NCBI GenBank assembly: GCA_021785255.1
Contig: JAJYGA010000080.1
Span: 1 to 34,438 of the forward strand
From: Actinomycetes bacterium
GTDB lineage: Bacteria > Actinomycetota > Acidimicrobiia > Acidimicrobiales > Acidimicrobiaceae
Direction of reading: 5' to 3'
Length of the DNA stretch: 34,438 nucleotides
In this document: positions 26,113 to 33,789 of the stretch, piece by piece
Position numbering within the stretch: the stretch's first letter is position 1
Layout of the letters: every line of letters starts with the position of its first letter
The notes under the pieces: generated by a model
Database searches by the model: none
What the model was told of the DNA's origin: nothing
What the model saw: the letters and a program-made list of their open reading frames with translations, nothing else
Made by a program: the position numbers and the translations under genes

Positions 26113-26595
26113 TTGATCGCTTGTCTTCAATGCGGACACGTCAATCAGGAAGGATCGCGTTACTGTTCCTCCTGCGGACGGCCACTTACGCTTCATGAGG
26201 ACGAGACTACTTCCAGCTTCATACAACTTGACTTGCTGAGTGAGGGTGGAGACGAAAGATACCTGAAAGCTTTATCAGAAGTACCCAGGGGTGATGCTGC
26301 TCTGGTAGTCAAATCTGGAGAAGGAACTGGATCTTGGTTTGGTCTTGATCGGGAGATCACTACGATCGGTAGACATCCTGAGTCGGACGTATTTTTAGAC
26401 GATATAACCGTTTCAAGACGTCATGCTGAGGTCCGTAAGGTCCAAGACCGCTACGAGCTAAAAGATACAGGGTCTTTAAATGGAAGTTATCTGAATCGGG
26501 AACGTGTCGAAGGCGCCCAATTAACTCATGGGGACGAACTCCAAATAGGAAAGTATCGTTTTACGTTCGTATGCTTTAACAGCGAAGAAGAGTAA
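26113..26595 (+). CDS. garA: GarA/OdhI-type FHA regulator with N-terminal zinc ribbon
   Basis: A 160-residue protein. Residues 1-25 are a zinc ribbon (Cys4, Cys7, Cys18, Cys21). Residues 31-36 are ETTSSF, the exact type of Ser/Thr-kinase phosphorylation motif found in GarA/OdhI. Residues about 60-155 are an FHA domain with GRHPESDVFLDDITVSRRHAE (Arg87, Ser101, Arg102, His104) and GSLNGSYLN (Asn123). In mycobacteria and corynebacteria the unphosphorylated protein inhibits 2-oxoglutarate dehydrogenase and controls glutamate enzymes. Phosphorylation at the TT pair makes the FHA domain bind its own tail and releases the targets. The zinc ribbon is extra compared with those proteins. The start is TTG 26113, set by AGGGGAG 5 nt upstream. 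Confidence 0.88.
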   Translation: MIACLQCGHVNQEGSRYCSSCGRPLTLHEDETTSSFIQLDLLSEGGDERYLKALSEVPRGDAALVVKSGEGTGSWFGLDREITTIGRHPESDVFLDDITVSRRHAEVRKVQDRYELKDTGSLNGSYLNRERVEGAQLTHGDELQIGKYRFTFVCFNSEEE

Positions 26596-26616
26596 AGAGA
26601 TGCGTGGAGATCTGTA

Positions 26617-27657
26617 ATGTCTGAGGCGTTAGGTTTCTTGTCGATTGGAGAGGTGCTTTCCCTTATAAAGAAGGATTTTCCTGATGTGTCTATCTCCAAG
26701 ATCCGTTACTTGGAGAGCCAGGGTTTAATTGATCCTGAACGAACTCCCTCTGGATATCGTAAGTTTTATTCCTATGACATTGAGCGACTAAAAAAGGTGT
26801 TATACCTCCAAAGAGACTCGTTCTTACCACTTAAAGTTATTAAAGATACTCTTGATGGACGTCTGGCGGAACCACCGGACGTTGTTGTGCAACCAACTTT
26901 GGAGTTTCAAGACCATGAAGACGAACCAAGTGACAACGTTGGACTGAATACGAAAGACAGAGGGGATGAACAGAGTCAACTTGTTGATTTAGTTTCACGC
27001 CTAGCTCAAAGAGATGATCTGAATTCAAAAACGACCCATATGGAGACGGAGCAGCTTGCACAAGGAGGTAGTGAAAAGACAAACAGACATGCTGTTCAAC
27101 ATAGATCCTTGGAGAACTCTACACAGGCCCCAGATACTGCCGATCATAAAGAAGATCTAGATCCGACCGATCCCAAGACAGCGATGAGAAATGCTGAAGT
27201 CTTCAACCTCCCTGTGACTCCACCTAGCGCAGCGGCCTCCTCTTTAATTGGCAATGAGCCACCTAAAGTGACCCGAGAGGACCTGCTTTCAGTCGAAGAG
27301 CTCTCTAGATTGACTGGCGCACGGCTCTCTGAGATCAACGAGATAGAGTCATTTGGTTTGATAGAATCAAAGGTAATAGCGGGGGAACACTACTACCTGA
27401 AGCTCGACTTTGAAATCGTGCAACTGGTCTTGGTCTTTAAAAAATATGGAGTGAGTTCCAGGCATCTGCGCATGTACAAGTTGTCAGCTGAGCGTGAAGT
27501 TGGTTTCATGGAGCAAGTCATAACGCCTCTGCTGCGACAAAGGAATCCACAGGCTCGTCACAAGGCTCAAGACCAACTGTCTGATCTACGAACGCTAGGC
27601 AGCTGCCTGCGGGGATATTTCATGGAGCGTCTCTTGGATAAGTACCTTCAGCTTTAA
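26617..27657 (+). CDS. ftsR: MerR-family regulator, FtsR-like, with long acidic linker
   Basis: A 346-residue regulator. Residues about 8-80 are a MerR-type winged helix-turn-helix (LSIGEVLSLIKKDF, KIRYLESQGLIDPERTPSGYRKF). Residues about 222-345 form a second MerR-like/effector domain (LSVEELSRLTGARLSEINEIESFGLI). This architecture and the place after garA match Rv1828 and corynebacterial FtsR, an activator of ftsZ. The known proteins are about 250 residues. Here the two domains are separated by a linker of about 135 residues, rich in Asp, Glu, Gln and Thr and probably disordered. ATG 26617 is 21 nt after garA, so cotranscription is likely. Confidence 0.85.
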   Translation: MSEALGFLSIGEVLSLIKKDFPDVSISKIRYLESQGLIDPERTPSGYRKFYSYDIERLKKVLYLQRDSFLPLKVIKDTLDGRLAEPPDVVVQPTLEFQDHEDEPSDNVGLNTKDRGDEQSQLVDLVSRLAQRDDLNSKTTHMETEQLAQGGSEKTNRHAVQHRSLENSTQAPDTADHKEDLDPTDPKTAMRNAEVFNLPVTPPSAAASSLIGNEPPKVTREDLLSVEELSRLTGARLSEINEIESFGLIESKVIAGEHYYLKLDFEIVQLVLVFKKYGVSSRHLRMYKLSAEREVGFMEQVITPLLRQRNPQARHKAQDQLSDLRTLGSCLRGYFMERLLDKYLQL

Positions 27658-27726
27658 TATCCTCCACGTTGAACTTTGTCCGTAAAGGTCACTCACTTTT
27701 TCCTCCAGCGAGTTCATTCGCATCGC

Positions 27727-27752
27727 GTCGGAGATCCGACTAGATTCAAAGT
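27727..27752 (+). promoter_or_regulatory. Promoter of the DUF151 gene with inverted repeat in the spacer
   Basis: TTCGCA (27716-27721) and TAGATT (27741-27746) form a plausible -35/-10 pair with a spacer of about 18-19 nt. ATG 27753 follows 6 nt after the -10, so the transcript would be leaderless. The spacer holds the inverted repeat GTCGGA-GA-TCCGAC at 27727-27740, which would suit a regulator that bends or blocks the promoter. MerR-family proteins bind such repeats between -35 and -10, and two MerR genes flank this one. Confidence 0.5.
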
Positions 27753-28262
27753 ATGGTCGAAGTTGAATTAATTGGGGTTAAAGTTGACGTTAGGACCAAC
27801 TCTCCCGTAATGTTACTTCAGGAATTGGAGAGTCCAAAGCGAACGCTTCCTGTGTTTATCGGTTCTCCAGAGGCATCGGCTATTGAGATTGCAGCACGCG
27901 GACTTGAGACTCCGAGGCCGCTGACTCATGATCTCTTGAAAGATGTGATTGAAGTTTTGGGTGGCTCTCTGCTTAGGGTGGTAATCACAGAGCTTAAAGG
28001 AGGCACATTCTATGCAGAGATGGAGATTATCCAAGGGCGAGGACCCATTATAGTCTCTTGTCGTCCCTCAGATGGTGTAGCAGTGGCCATCAGAACCGGA
28101 GCTCCCATGTTCGTGTCGGAAGAACTAATTGACACTGAAGGCGTTGTCGTAGATGAAATATCACAAGACGATGACCAAGACAACACGACGGCAAATCCGG
28201 AAGAGATCGTAGGAGAGTTCAGAGATTTCTTGAATACGGTTAAGCCCGAGGACTTTTCGTAG
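27753..28262 (+). CDS. Bifunctional nuclease-domain (DUF151) protein
   Basis: A 169-residue protein with the BFN/DUF151 domain (about 1-130): VEVELIGVKVDVRTNSPVMLL, LPVFIGSPEASAIEIAARG and LTHDLLKDVIEVLGG, then ISCRPSDGVAVAIRTGAPMF-like. The C-terminal 35 residues are acidic. Plant and Thermotoga members have been linked with DNase/RNase activity, but the role in actinobacteria (Rv1829 homologue) is not settled. It sits between two merR genes, as in mycobacteria. Confidence 0.88.
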   Translation: MVEVELIGVKVDVRTNSPVMLLQELESPKRTLPVFIGSPEASAIEIAARGLETPRPLTHDLLKDVIEVLGGSLLRVVITELKGGTFYAEMEIIQGRGPIIVSCRPSDGVAVAIRTGAPMFVSEELIDTEGVVVDEISQDDDQDNTTANPEEIVGEFRDFLNTVKPEDFS

Positions 28263-28333
28263 TACAGGACATTAAGTAGGTTTCCTCTGCGTTTTTCCTC
28301 TTCAGGAGGACACATTTTATACCGATGACACGC

Positions 28334-28354
28334 TGGGGATAAAGTTGTGGATAA
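28334..28354 (-). promoter_or_regulatory. Pair of DnaA-box-like 9-mers upstream of the second merR gene
   Basis: TGTGGATAA at 28346-28354 is, on the minus strand, the perfect consensus DnaA box TTATCCACA. A second word, TGGGGATAA at 28334-28342, differs by one base and has the same orientation, with 3 nt between them. They lie about 60 nt before the merR start. Binding by DnaA is inference; one exact 9-mer could occur by chance in a window of this size. Confidence 0.4.
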
Positions 28355-28410
28355 GATATCAATAACACTCATGTAAGTACGGTCTCCGAAATTCACAGAA
28401 GTGAGGCACA

Positions 28411-28935
28411 ATGATGGATAGTCAGAACTCCACTGCAGCGAAGCAGGCAACCACTGAGGTCCCCCTACCGAGAAGTTTCCGTGGTCCTCAAGCCTGCAGA
28501 TTGGTAAAGATTACCTACCGACAGCTTGATTACTGGGCTCGTACCGGATTAGTAGTTCCGTCTGTCGAAGACGCGAATGGTTCGGGTTCTCAAAGGCTCT
28601 ACTCTTACTCTGATCTCTTGGCCCTAAAGTTCGTTAAGCGGCTCTTGGATGCAGGCCTCTCTCTGCCGTCAATTAGACGCGCTTTGTCACAGACAAAATC
28701 CGCCTTTAACTCTGTTCCTGAACACCTGACGTATGTGTTAGTGTCTCCAAAGTCGGTTTATCAAGCCGATGGTGAGGAACTCGTGGATCTCCTTAGGGCT
28801 GGTAGGATAACCACTGCAGTGCTTGTTTCACTCAACAGCATTCGAGACGAACTTGACATGGACATCTTCAAGTTGAAGCAGACTCCTGACTTTCTTCAAC
28901 CTTCGCTTTTTGAAACGATGCCCAAGGCAGTTTGA
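28411..28935 (+). CDS. MerR-family regulator (Rv1830-like)
   Basis: A 174-residue protein with a MerR helix-turn-helix at about 24-95: RGPQACRLVKITYRQLDYWARTGLVVPS, then GSQRLYSYSDLLALKFVKRLLDAGLSLPSIRRAL. The C-terminal part (about 100-170) is a small sensor-like domain without the Cys residues of metal-sensing MerR proteins. It is the usual second merR gene after the DUF151 gene in this conserved cluster. GTGAGG precedes ATG 28411; Met2 is an alternative start. Its target is unknown. A DnaA-box-like pair lies upstream. Confidence 0.87.
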   Translation: MMDSQNSTAAKQATTEVPLPRSFRGPQACRLVKITYRQLDYWARTGLVVPSVEDANGSGSQRLYSYSDLLALKFVKRLLDAGLSLPSIRRALSQTKSAFNSVPEHLTYVLVSPKSVYQADGEELVDLLRAGRITTAVLVSLNSIRDELDMDIFKLKQTPDFLQPSLFETMPKAV

Positions 28936-29013
28936 ATTCGTCAACTTCCACCCTAATTAGCTGTTATTCGCTTTGATGGCAGGTATTGATTACAACAAGA
29001 CTTAAACCACTGC

Positions 29014-29025
29014 TAATATCGACTC
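29014..29025 (+). promoter_or_regulatory. Candidate leaderless -10 box of gcvT
   Basis: TAATAT at 29014-29019 is followed by 6 nt and GTG 29026. There is no ribosome-binding site before the GTG. TTACAA 18 nt upstream is a weak -35 candidate. The short 90-nt gap after merR leaves no room for a glycine riboswitch in the transcript. Confidence 0.5.
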
Positions 29026-30081
29026 GTGACTTTGAAACGTACTGCACTATATGACTTACACCTTTCTCTTGGAGCCAAGATGACCGATTTCGGAGGTTGG
29101 GAGATGCCCCTCTCTTATCCTCTGGGAACAGTGCATGAACACTTGGCCTGTCGTAACCGTGCGGTAGTTTTTGACGTCAGCCACTTAGGAACTGTTTCGC
29201 TATCTGGAATAGATGCGTACGATACTTTGCAGCACAATCTCTCTAACGACCTTGGGAAGATTGCACCAGGTCGAGCACAATATACTCACCTCCTCGACGG
29301 GAGTGATGCATCTGTGCTTGACGATATAATCGTCTGGTGGGATACTGAGAAACAGTTCTACGTCATGCCAAATGCGTCCAATACTGAGCGGGTTATCGAC
29401 CGTATTGGAGGTGTAGATACTACTAGTACTCGCTCTATTCTAGCTGTTCAAGGCCCTAAATCTCGAGAAGCACTTAGCAAGGTTATCCCCGGTGCAGCAG
29501 GTGTCGGGAGGTTCCGACTTGGCCACTTTCAATACAAAGGCGAAGATGTCGTAGTGGCAGGTACGGGATATACCGGTGAGGATGGCGTCGAGATCAGCAT
29601 AGATGGAGATAGCTCTAGAAGCCTCTTTGAGGAGTTGGTCAGTGTAGGAGTTGAACCTGCTGGGCTTGGTGCTCGGGATACGCTCCGTCTGGAAGCTGCA
29701 CTGCCGCTCCATGGGAACGAACTTGGACGAGAGATTACTCCCATTGAAGCGCGCCTCGAATGGGTTGTGTCTCTTACGAAAGGAAACTTTGTGGGACGGG
29801 AAGCCTTTTTAAGACACAAAGAAGAAGGTGCCCGGTTTTTGCTCTATGGCGCGTTGTCCCAAGGAAGGCAGCCTGTGCGCTCACACATGGCGGTTCATAA
29901 AGATGCTAACGAGATCGGGTGGGTGTCCTCCGGTAACTTCTCGCCGTCGCTCAAGAAAGCGATAGCCTTAATTTTTTCTCGTACTACATTGCATTTTGGG
30001 GACACGGTAGAGATAGATGTAAGGGGTAACATGCTTAGTTTTGAAATTGTCAACCTACCTTTTGTGGCAAAGACACGATGA
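29026..30081 (+). CDS. gcvT: Glycine cleavage system T protein (aminomethyltransferase)
   Basis: A 351-residue T protein that takes the aminomethyl group from GcvH, makes 5,10-methylene-tetrahydrofolate and releases ammonia. Family landmarks are DFGGWEMPLSYPLGTVHEHLA, the VFDVSHLG motif, LDDIIVWW, AVQGPKSREAL, GTGYTGEDGVEI, GLGARDTLRLEAALPLHG and, near the end, IGWVSSGNFSPSLKKAIAL. It starts with GTG and appears leaderless. It is followed after 87 nt by gcvPA, so the gcvT-gcvPA-gcvPB genes probably form one unit. Confidence 0.96.
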   Translation: MTLKRTALYDLHLSLGAKMTDFGGWEMPLSYPLGTVHEHLACRNRAVVFDVSHLGTVSLSGIDAYDTLQHNLSNDLGKIAPGRAQYTHLLDGSDASVLDDIIVWWDTEKQFYVMPNASNTERVIDRIGGVDTTSTRSILAVQGPKSREALSKVIPGAAGVGRFRLGHFQYKGEDVVVAGTGYTGEDGVEISIDGDSSRSLFEELVSVGVEPAGLGARDTLRLEAALPLHGNELGREITPIEARLEWVVSLTKGNFVGREAFLRHKEEGARFLLYGALSQGRQPVRSHMAVHKDANEIGWVSSGNFSPSLKKAIALIFSRTTLHFGDTVEIDVRGNMLSFEIVNLPFVAKTR

Positions 30082-30087
30082 GATGCT

Positions 30088-30129
30088 CCTAGAGTCTCAA
30101 CCCCAAAGGCTCAACGGATTGTCTCTAGG
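30088..30129 (+). repeat. Seven-base inverted repeat between gcvT and gcvPA
   Basis: CCTAGAG (30088-30094) and CTCTAGG (30123-30129) are perfect complements separated by 28 nt. The pair lies directly after the gcvT stop and before the gcvPA ribosome-binding site. It could form an intercistronic RNA hairpin affecting transcript stability, or be a protein site. No T-run follows, so it is not a standard terminator. Confidence 0.3.
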
Positions 30130-30168
30130 TTTTGACAACTTAGTACAAAGAAAGGAAAGACGAGGTTA

Positions 30169-31527
30169 ATGCCGTCTTTTGTTCCACATAGCGACTTTGA
30201 AACCAAAGAGATGCTACGAGATCTCCAGATGGAGTCTTTGGAGGAGCTTTTCCAGCTTGTCGATCCAAAACTTCGACTGAAAGAACAACTTAGACTCCCC
30301 AAGGGAGTATCGGAGTTCGAGGTACTCGACAAGTTCCTCAACATAGGACAACGCAACTTAACAGGCGGTAAAGCGTTAACTACCTTTGCTGGTGGCGGGG
30401 CATATGACCACGAGATCCCCTCGGTGCTTAAGGCGCTAGGTGGCCGCTCAGAGTTTGTCACAGCGTATACGCCTTATCAGCCCGAGGTGGCTCAGGGAGT
30501 TCTACAAGCACTGTTTGAGTTTCAGACTCTCATATCTCGGATATCAGGACTAGAGATTTCAAATGCGTCTATTTATGACGGCGCTTCATCCCTTGTCGAA
30601 GCCATCAATCTGTCGTGTGCAGCAACCTCGAGAAGCAGCATCTTGATCTCTGAAGGTGTCAACGAACGCTATATACAAACTGTAGAAACGTTCTCCAAGG
30701 GTACAGGACTTGCTCTTCAAAGACTTCGGCTCAACGATAAATTGGAGACCGATTTCGTCAACTATGAAGGCGACTCGGAGATAGCTGCTTTGGTAGTAGG
30801 GTATCCAAACTACTTCGGTGCTGTAGAAAATCTTATCTCTGCGAGAGACTTGGCTGACAAACTCGGTGCTTTACTGGTTGTCGTGTACGACCCTATATCC
30901 ATGGCCGTGTTGAAGAACCCCGGGGAGCTAGGAGCCGATGTAGCCGTAGCAGAGGGACAGCCGTTTGGCATTCCTCTCTCATTCGGTGGTCCTTATCTAG
31001 GTCTGTTCTCCACCAAGAAGGAGTTTGTCCGTCTGGTACCTGGACGTTTAGTTGGAGAGACGAAAGATACTGATGGCAAGACTGCATATGTAACCACGCT
31101 TCGAACTAGAGAACAAGACATTAGGCGTGAAAGAGCGACCTCCAACGTCTGTACAAATCAAACACTGATGGCGGTGTGGGCAACGATATATCTATCGTGG
31201 TTAGGAAAAGCTGGCTTTATTGAAACGGCAAAGAGATGTCACGACAATACCAGGTACTTGGTAGAAAAGATGTCTGCGATTGACGGCGTTACTTTGTGTA
31301 ATCAAAGTTACGTGCGAGAGGTGAGCTTCCAACTTCCCATCGCTGTTGATCTGGTTATTGACAAGATGGCAGAACAAGGGTATCTTGCTGGCGTAAAGGG
31401 TACCGTGAGACACTCCTCAGGCATTACTACGGAATGTCTAATTCTTACAGCCACTGAGAAGCGAACTCAAGATGAGATGGACGGATTCGTAGAGACTTTA
31501 GAGAAGGTAGTAAGAAGTGGAAAATAA
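30169..31527 (+). CDS. gcvPA: Glycine dehydrogenase (decarboxylating) subunit 1
   Basis: A 452-residue alpha subunit of the split P protein, which decarboxylates glycine with PLP and loads the aminomethyl group on GcvH. Landmarks are MPSFVPHSDFETKEML, FAGGGAYDHEIPSVLKAL, AYTPYQPEVAQGVLQALFEF, ASIYDGASSLVEAI and REQDIRRERATSNVCTNQTL. The subunit lacks the PLP lysine, as expected, since that lies in subunit 2. ATG 30169 has AAGGAAAG and GAGG upstream. It overlaps gcvPB by 11 nt. Confidence 0.95.
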   Translation: MPSFVPHSDFETKEMLRDLQMESLEELFQLVDPKLRLKEQLRLPKGVSEFEVLDKFLNIGQRNLTGGKALTTFAGGGAYDHEIPSVLKALGGRSEFVTAYTPYQPEVAQGVLQALFEFQTLISRISGLEISNASIYDGASSLVEAINLSCAATSRSSILISEGVNERYIQTVETFSKGTGLALQRLRLNDKLETDFVNYEGDSEIAALVVGYPNYFGAVENLISARDLADKLGALLVVVYDPISMAVLKNPGELGADVAVAEGQPFGIPLSFGGPYLGLFSTKKEFVRLVPGRLVGETKDTDGKTAYVTTLRTREQDIRRERATSNVCTNQTLMAVWATIYLSWLGKAGFIETAKRCHDNTRYLVEKMSAIDGVTLCNQSYVREVSFQLPIAVDLVIDKMAEQGYLAGVKGTVRHSSGITTECLILTATEKRTQDEMDGFVETLEKVVRSGK

Positions 31528-33049
31528 GATCGTCGGTGGGGGAGTAGCGAGTTCCTCTCCTCTTGTCGGTAAGAGTTCCGAACCGACTATATTCGAACTC
31601 TCTGTTGCAGGCCGAACTGCGTATTCGTTGAGGTCTACTGAGGTACCTAAGCGAGATCTTTCAGAGTCCGTACCTCAAGACTTTGTGCGTGATACACCGA
31701 TAGATTTGCCGGAAGTTTCCGAACGTGACCTCGTGGCACACTTTACGCGGCTTTCCTCGAGACAGTATTCTGTCGATCTTGGGGCCTATCCACTTGGTTC
31801 TTGTACCATGAAATACAATCCAAAATTCGCCGATGCGGTAGCCAACATGGCTGGAATTGCAGATGTTCACCCACTAACTCCGGCTCGTCAGGTTCAGGGA
31901 TGGCTCGAGCTTATGGTATTGCTCGAGAGATACATATGTGAGATTACCGGGATGAGTGAGGCTACTTTGCAACCGGCTGCAGGTGCTGCTGGCGAGCTTA
32001 CCGGATTGCTTATCATGGGAGCTCATCACAGAGCCTGTGGAAATAAAAGGTCGAAGGTCATTATTCCTGACTCTTCACATGGAACCAACCCAGCTTCTGT
32101 AACGCTTTCGGGATACGAAGCAGTAACTGTCCCATCGAACGACCGCGGACTTGTGGATCTCGAACATTTAAAAAAGGTCCTCGATGACGAAGTTGCTGGC
32201 ATGATGCTGACGAACCCCAACACCTTGGGACTGTTCGAAGAGGAGATCTATGAGATTGCGCAAGCCGTTCATGAAGTTGGCGGCTTGATGTATTACGATG
32301 GGGCGAACCTGAATGCCATCATGGGAATATCTCGCCCAGGAGATATGGGTTTTGACATTGTGCATAGCAACCTTCATAAGACTTTTGCCACGCCTCACGG
32401 GGGAGGAGGTCCAGGAGCTGGTCCTGTAGCTGTTACGGCAGCACTAGCACCGTACCTGCCAGGACCAAAGCCGGCTTTGGTTAGTGCCGATGGCGCAAAT
32501 GTCTACCGTTGGACTATACCGGAAAGATCCATAGGAAAGGTCCATGGCTTTTTCGGAAATGCAGTGGTGCTTGCACGTGCGCTTGCTTATATGCTGTACA
32601 ACGGCTCAGACGGACTGAAGAAAGTATCCCAACATGCAGTGCTGAACGCCAACTGGCTTCGTCATAAAATCTCAGAGAGTTTCGAGATTCCCTATCCACA
32701 GCTGTGCATGCATGAGTTTGTAGCCTCGGCGCACGGCCTTCGTCGAGAGGGAGGTGTGAGGGCATTAGACATAGCTAAGGCTCTGCTGGACGAGGGATTT
32801 CATTCACCCACTGTGTACTTTCCCTTGGTAGTGGAAGAAGCACTGATGATGGAACCCACTGAAACGGAGTCATACCAAACGCTTGCTGTTCTGGCAGAAA
32901 GACTGAATGAACTTGCGGGATTTGCAAAAACTAGCGAAGGACAGGCCAAGCTACATGCGGCGCCGATTAATACTCCGACGCGGAGATTGGATGAAGCGTT
33001 AGCGGCGAGGAAACCCCGACTTAACTTTGATCAACCATCCAACCACTAG
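31517..33049 (+). CDS. gcvPB: Glycine dehydrogenase (decarboxylating) subunit 2
   Basis: A 510-residue beta subunit carrying the PLP site: HSNLHKTFATPHGGGGPG with Lys288 as the Schiff-base lysine. Other landmarks are YPLGSCTMKYNPK, LQPAAGAAGELTGLL and PDSSHGTNPASVTLSGYE. The start is GTG 31517, inside the end of gcvPA, so the two subunits are translationally coupled. The L protein (lipoamide dehydrogenase) is not in the window. Confidence 0.96.
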   Translation: MENKIVGGGVASSSPLVGKSSEPTIFELSVAGRTAYSLRSTEVPKRDLSESVPQDFVRDTPIDLPEVSERDLVAHFTRLSSRQYSVDLGAYPLGSCTMKYNPKFADAVANMAGIADVHPLTPARQVQGWLELMVLLERYICEITGMSEATLQPAAGAAGELTGLLIMGAHHRACGNKRSKVIIPDSSHGTNPASVTLSGYEAVTVPSNDRGLVDLEHLKKVLDDEVAGMMLTNPNTLGLFEEEIYEIAQAVHEVGGLMYYDGANLNAIMGISRPGDMGFDIVHSNLHKTFATPHGGGGPGAGPVAVTAALAPYLPGPKPALVSADGANVYRWTIPERSIGKVHGFFGNAVVLARALAYMLYNGSDGLKKVSQHAVLNANWLRHKISESFEIPYPQLCMHEFVASAHGLRREGGVRALDIAKALLDEGFHSPTVYFPLVVEEALMMEPTETESYQTLAVLAERLNELAGFAKTSEGQAKLHAAPINTPTRRLDEALAARKPRLNFDQPSNH

Positions 33050-33148
33050 TAGAGGTGTGGCTAGGTTAAATCTAAGTGATGGGTAAATTGTACTCGACGA
33101 TCACAAATTTACTTATTTCAAGGTCAGTAAGAGGAGTTCTGTTCGACG

Positions 33149-33305
33149 ATGAAAGGTGCTGTGGAAACTCATCAGAGAGACCTTTCTATAGACTCCGGAA
33201 GCTGCAACAGAGGAGATACTTGGAGCATTTACGCGTATCGTTGGAAATGACATGGAGCAGGCTGCGACTGTATCAAGCGAGGACGAGATAGCAGCAGTCG
33301 TTTAA
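33149..33305 (+). pseudogene. Possible decayed coding remnant
   Basis: ATG 33149 opens a 33-residue frame (MKGAVETHQRDLSID...) that stops at 33250. The next frame over, open from 33192 to TAA 33303-33305, reads like a normal helical protein end: EEILGAFTRIVGNDMEQAA and then SSEDEIAAVV. A one-base shift near 33190 would join them. GAGGAG lies upstream at 33131-33136. I do not recognise the family, and the reading could be chance. Confidence 0.2.
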
Positions 33306-33352
33306 CTGCTGACTAATGAAGTAGTTTCATTTCTTTACTAACTGCAACACCT

Positions 33353-33379
33353 GAAGTCTTCCTTTCGGAAGGGTGCTTC
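33353..33379 (+). terminator. Nested hairpin, possible terminator-like structure after gcvPB
   Basis: An outer stem GAAG/CTTC encloses an inner stem CTTCC-TTTC-GGAAG. It is stable in outline but is followed by ATAGATTTA rather than a T-run. It lies 300 nt after the gcvPB stop. Termination is therefore only a weak inference. Confidence 0.3.
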
Positions 33380-33419
33380 ATAGATTTACATATCTTGTAG
33401 AAGGTGATTCTTGAAGACG

Positions 33420-33789
33420 TTAAACACCTTGGGTATTTGGGAGATGCGGCAGCAAATGCTCTTCGTTAGGGCGATGCGAGTTACCTAGTTCTTCGATCCT
33501 CATTGACGGCAAGCCGCATTTTGGGTAGCATTCCTCATTCTTGGTATCTTCCTTCTGACTCACGTTCCGCCAGAAATGTTCATTTCCTGACAGAGAGTTC
33601 AACGCCACAGATCCATCTGAACGAGGCGTTGACGTGCCACTCGAAATGTTCTCCCGGTTTATCCCTCTCGCGGTCTAGGTCAGAGACATCTGAGATCTTT
33701 TGTCTCTTGGTAACTGCCAACCTCGTCTTTTCCAGTAAAGACGATCCAAAAGATCCAAAATAGATGTCTTGGACTTGCTCCTCTGGTTC
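33420..33789 (-). pseudogene. Possible frame-shifted remnant on the minus strand
   Basis: One minus frame is open from 33789 to a stop at 33580 (69 codons) with no ATG/GTG near its beginning. Its end reads GEHFEWHVNASFRWICGVEL. Near its stop an overlapping frame continues from 33608 to 33420 and ends GNSHRPNEEHLLPHLPNTQ. Together they look like one short protein split by a frameshift. I recognise no family, so this is a weak call. Confidence 0.2.

Noticed and set aside
28936-29025. Glycine riboswitch before gcvT
   Set aside because: The gap is only 90 nt and the -10-like box touches the start codon, so there is no transcribed leader; no conserved riboswitch core was seen.
33503-33763. Plus-strand open frame of 86 codons in the gene-poor region
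   Set aside because: Its composition is Ser/Arg-rich and shadow-like; the opposite strand over the same bases reads more like protein.
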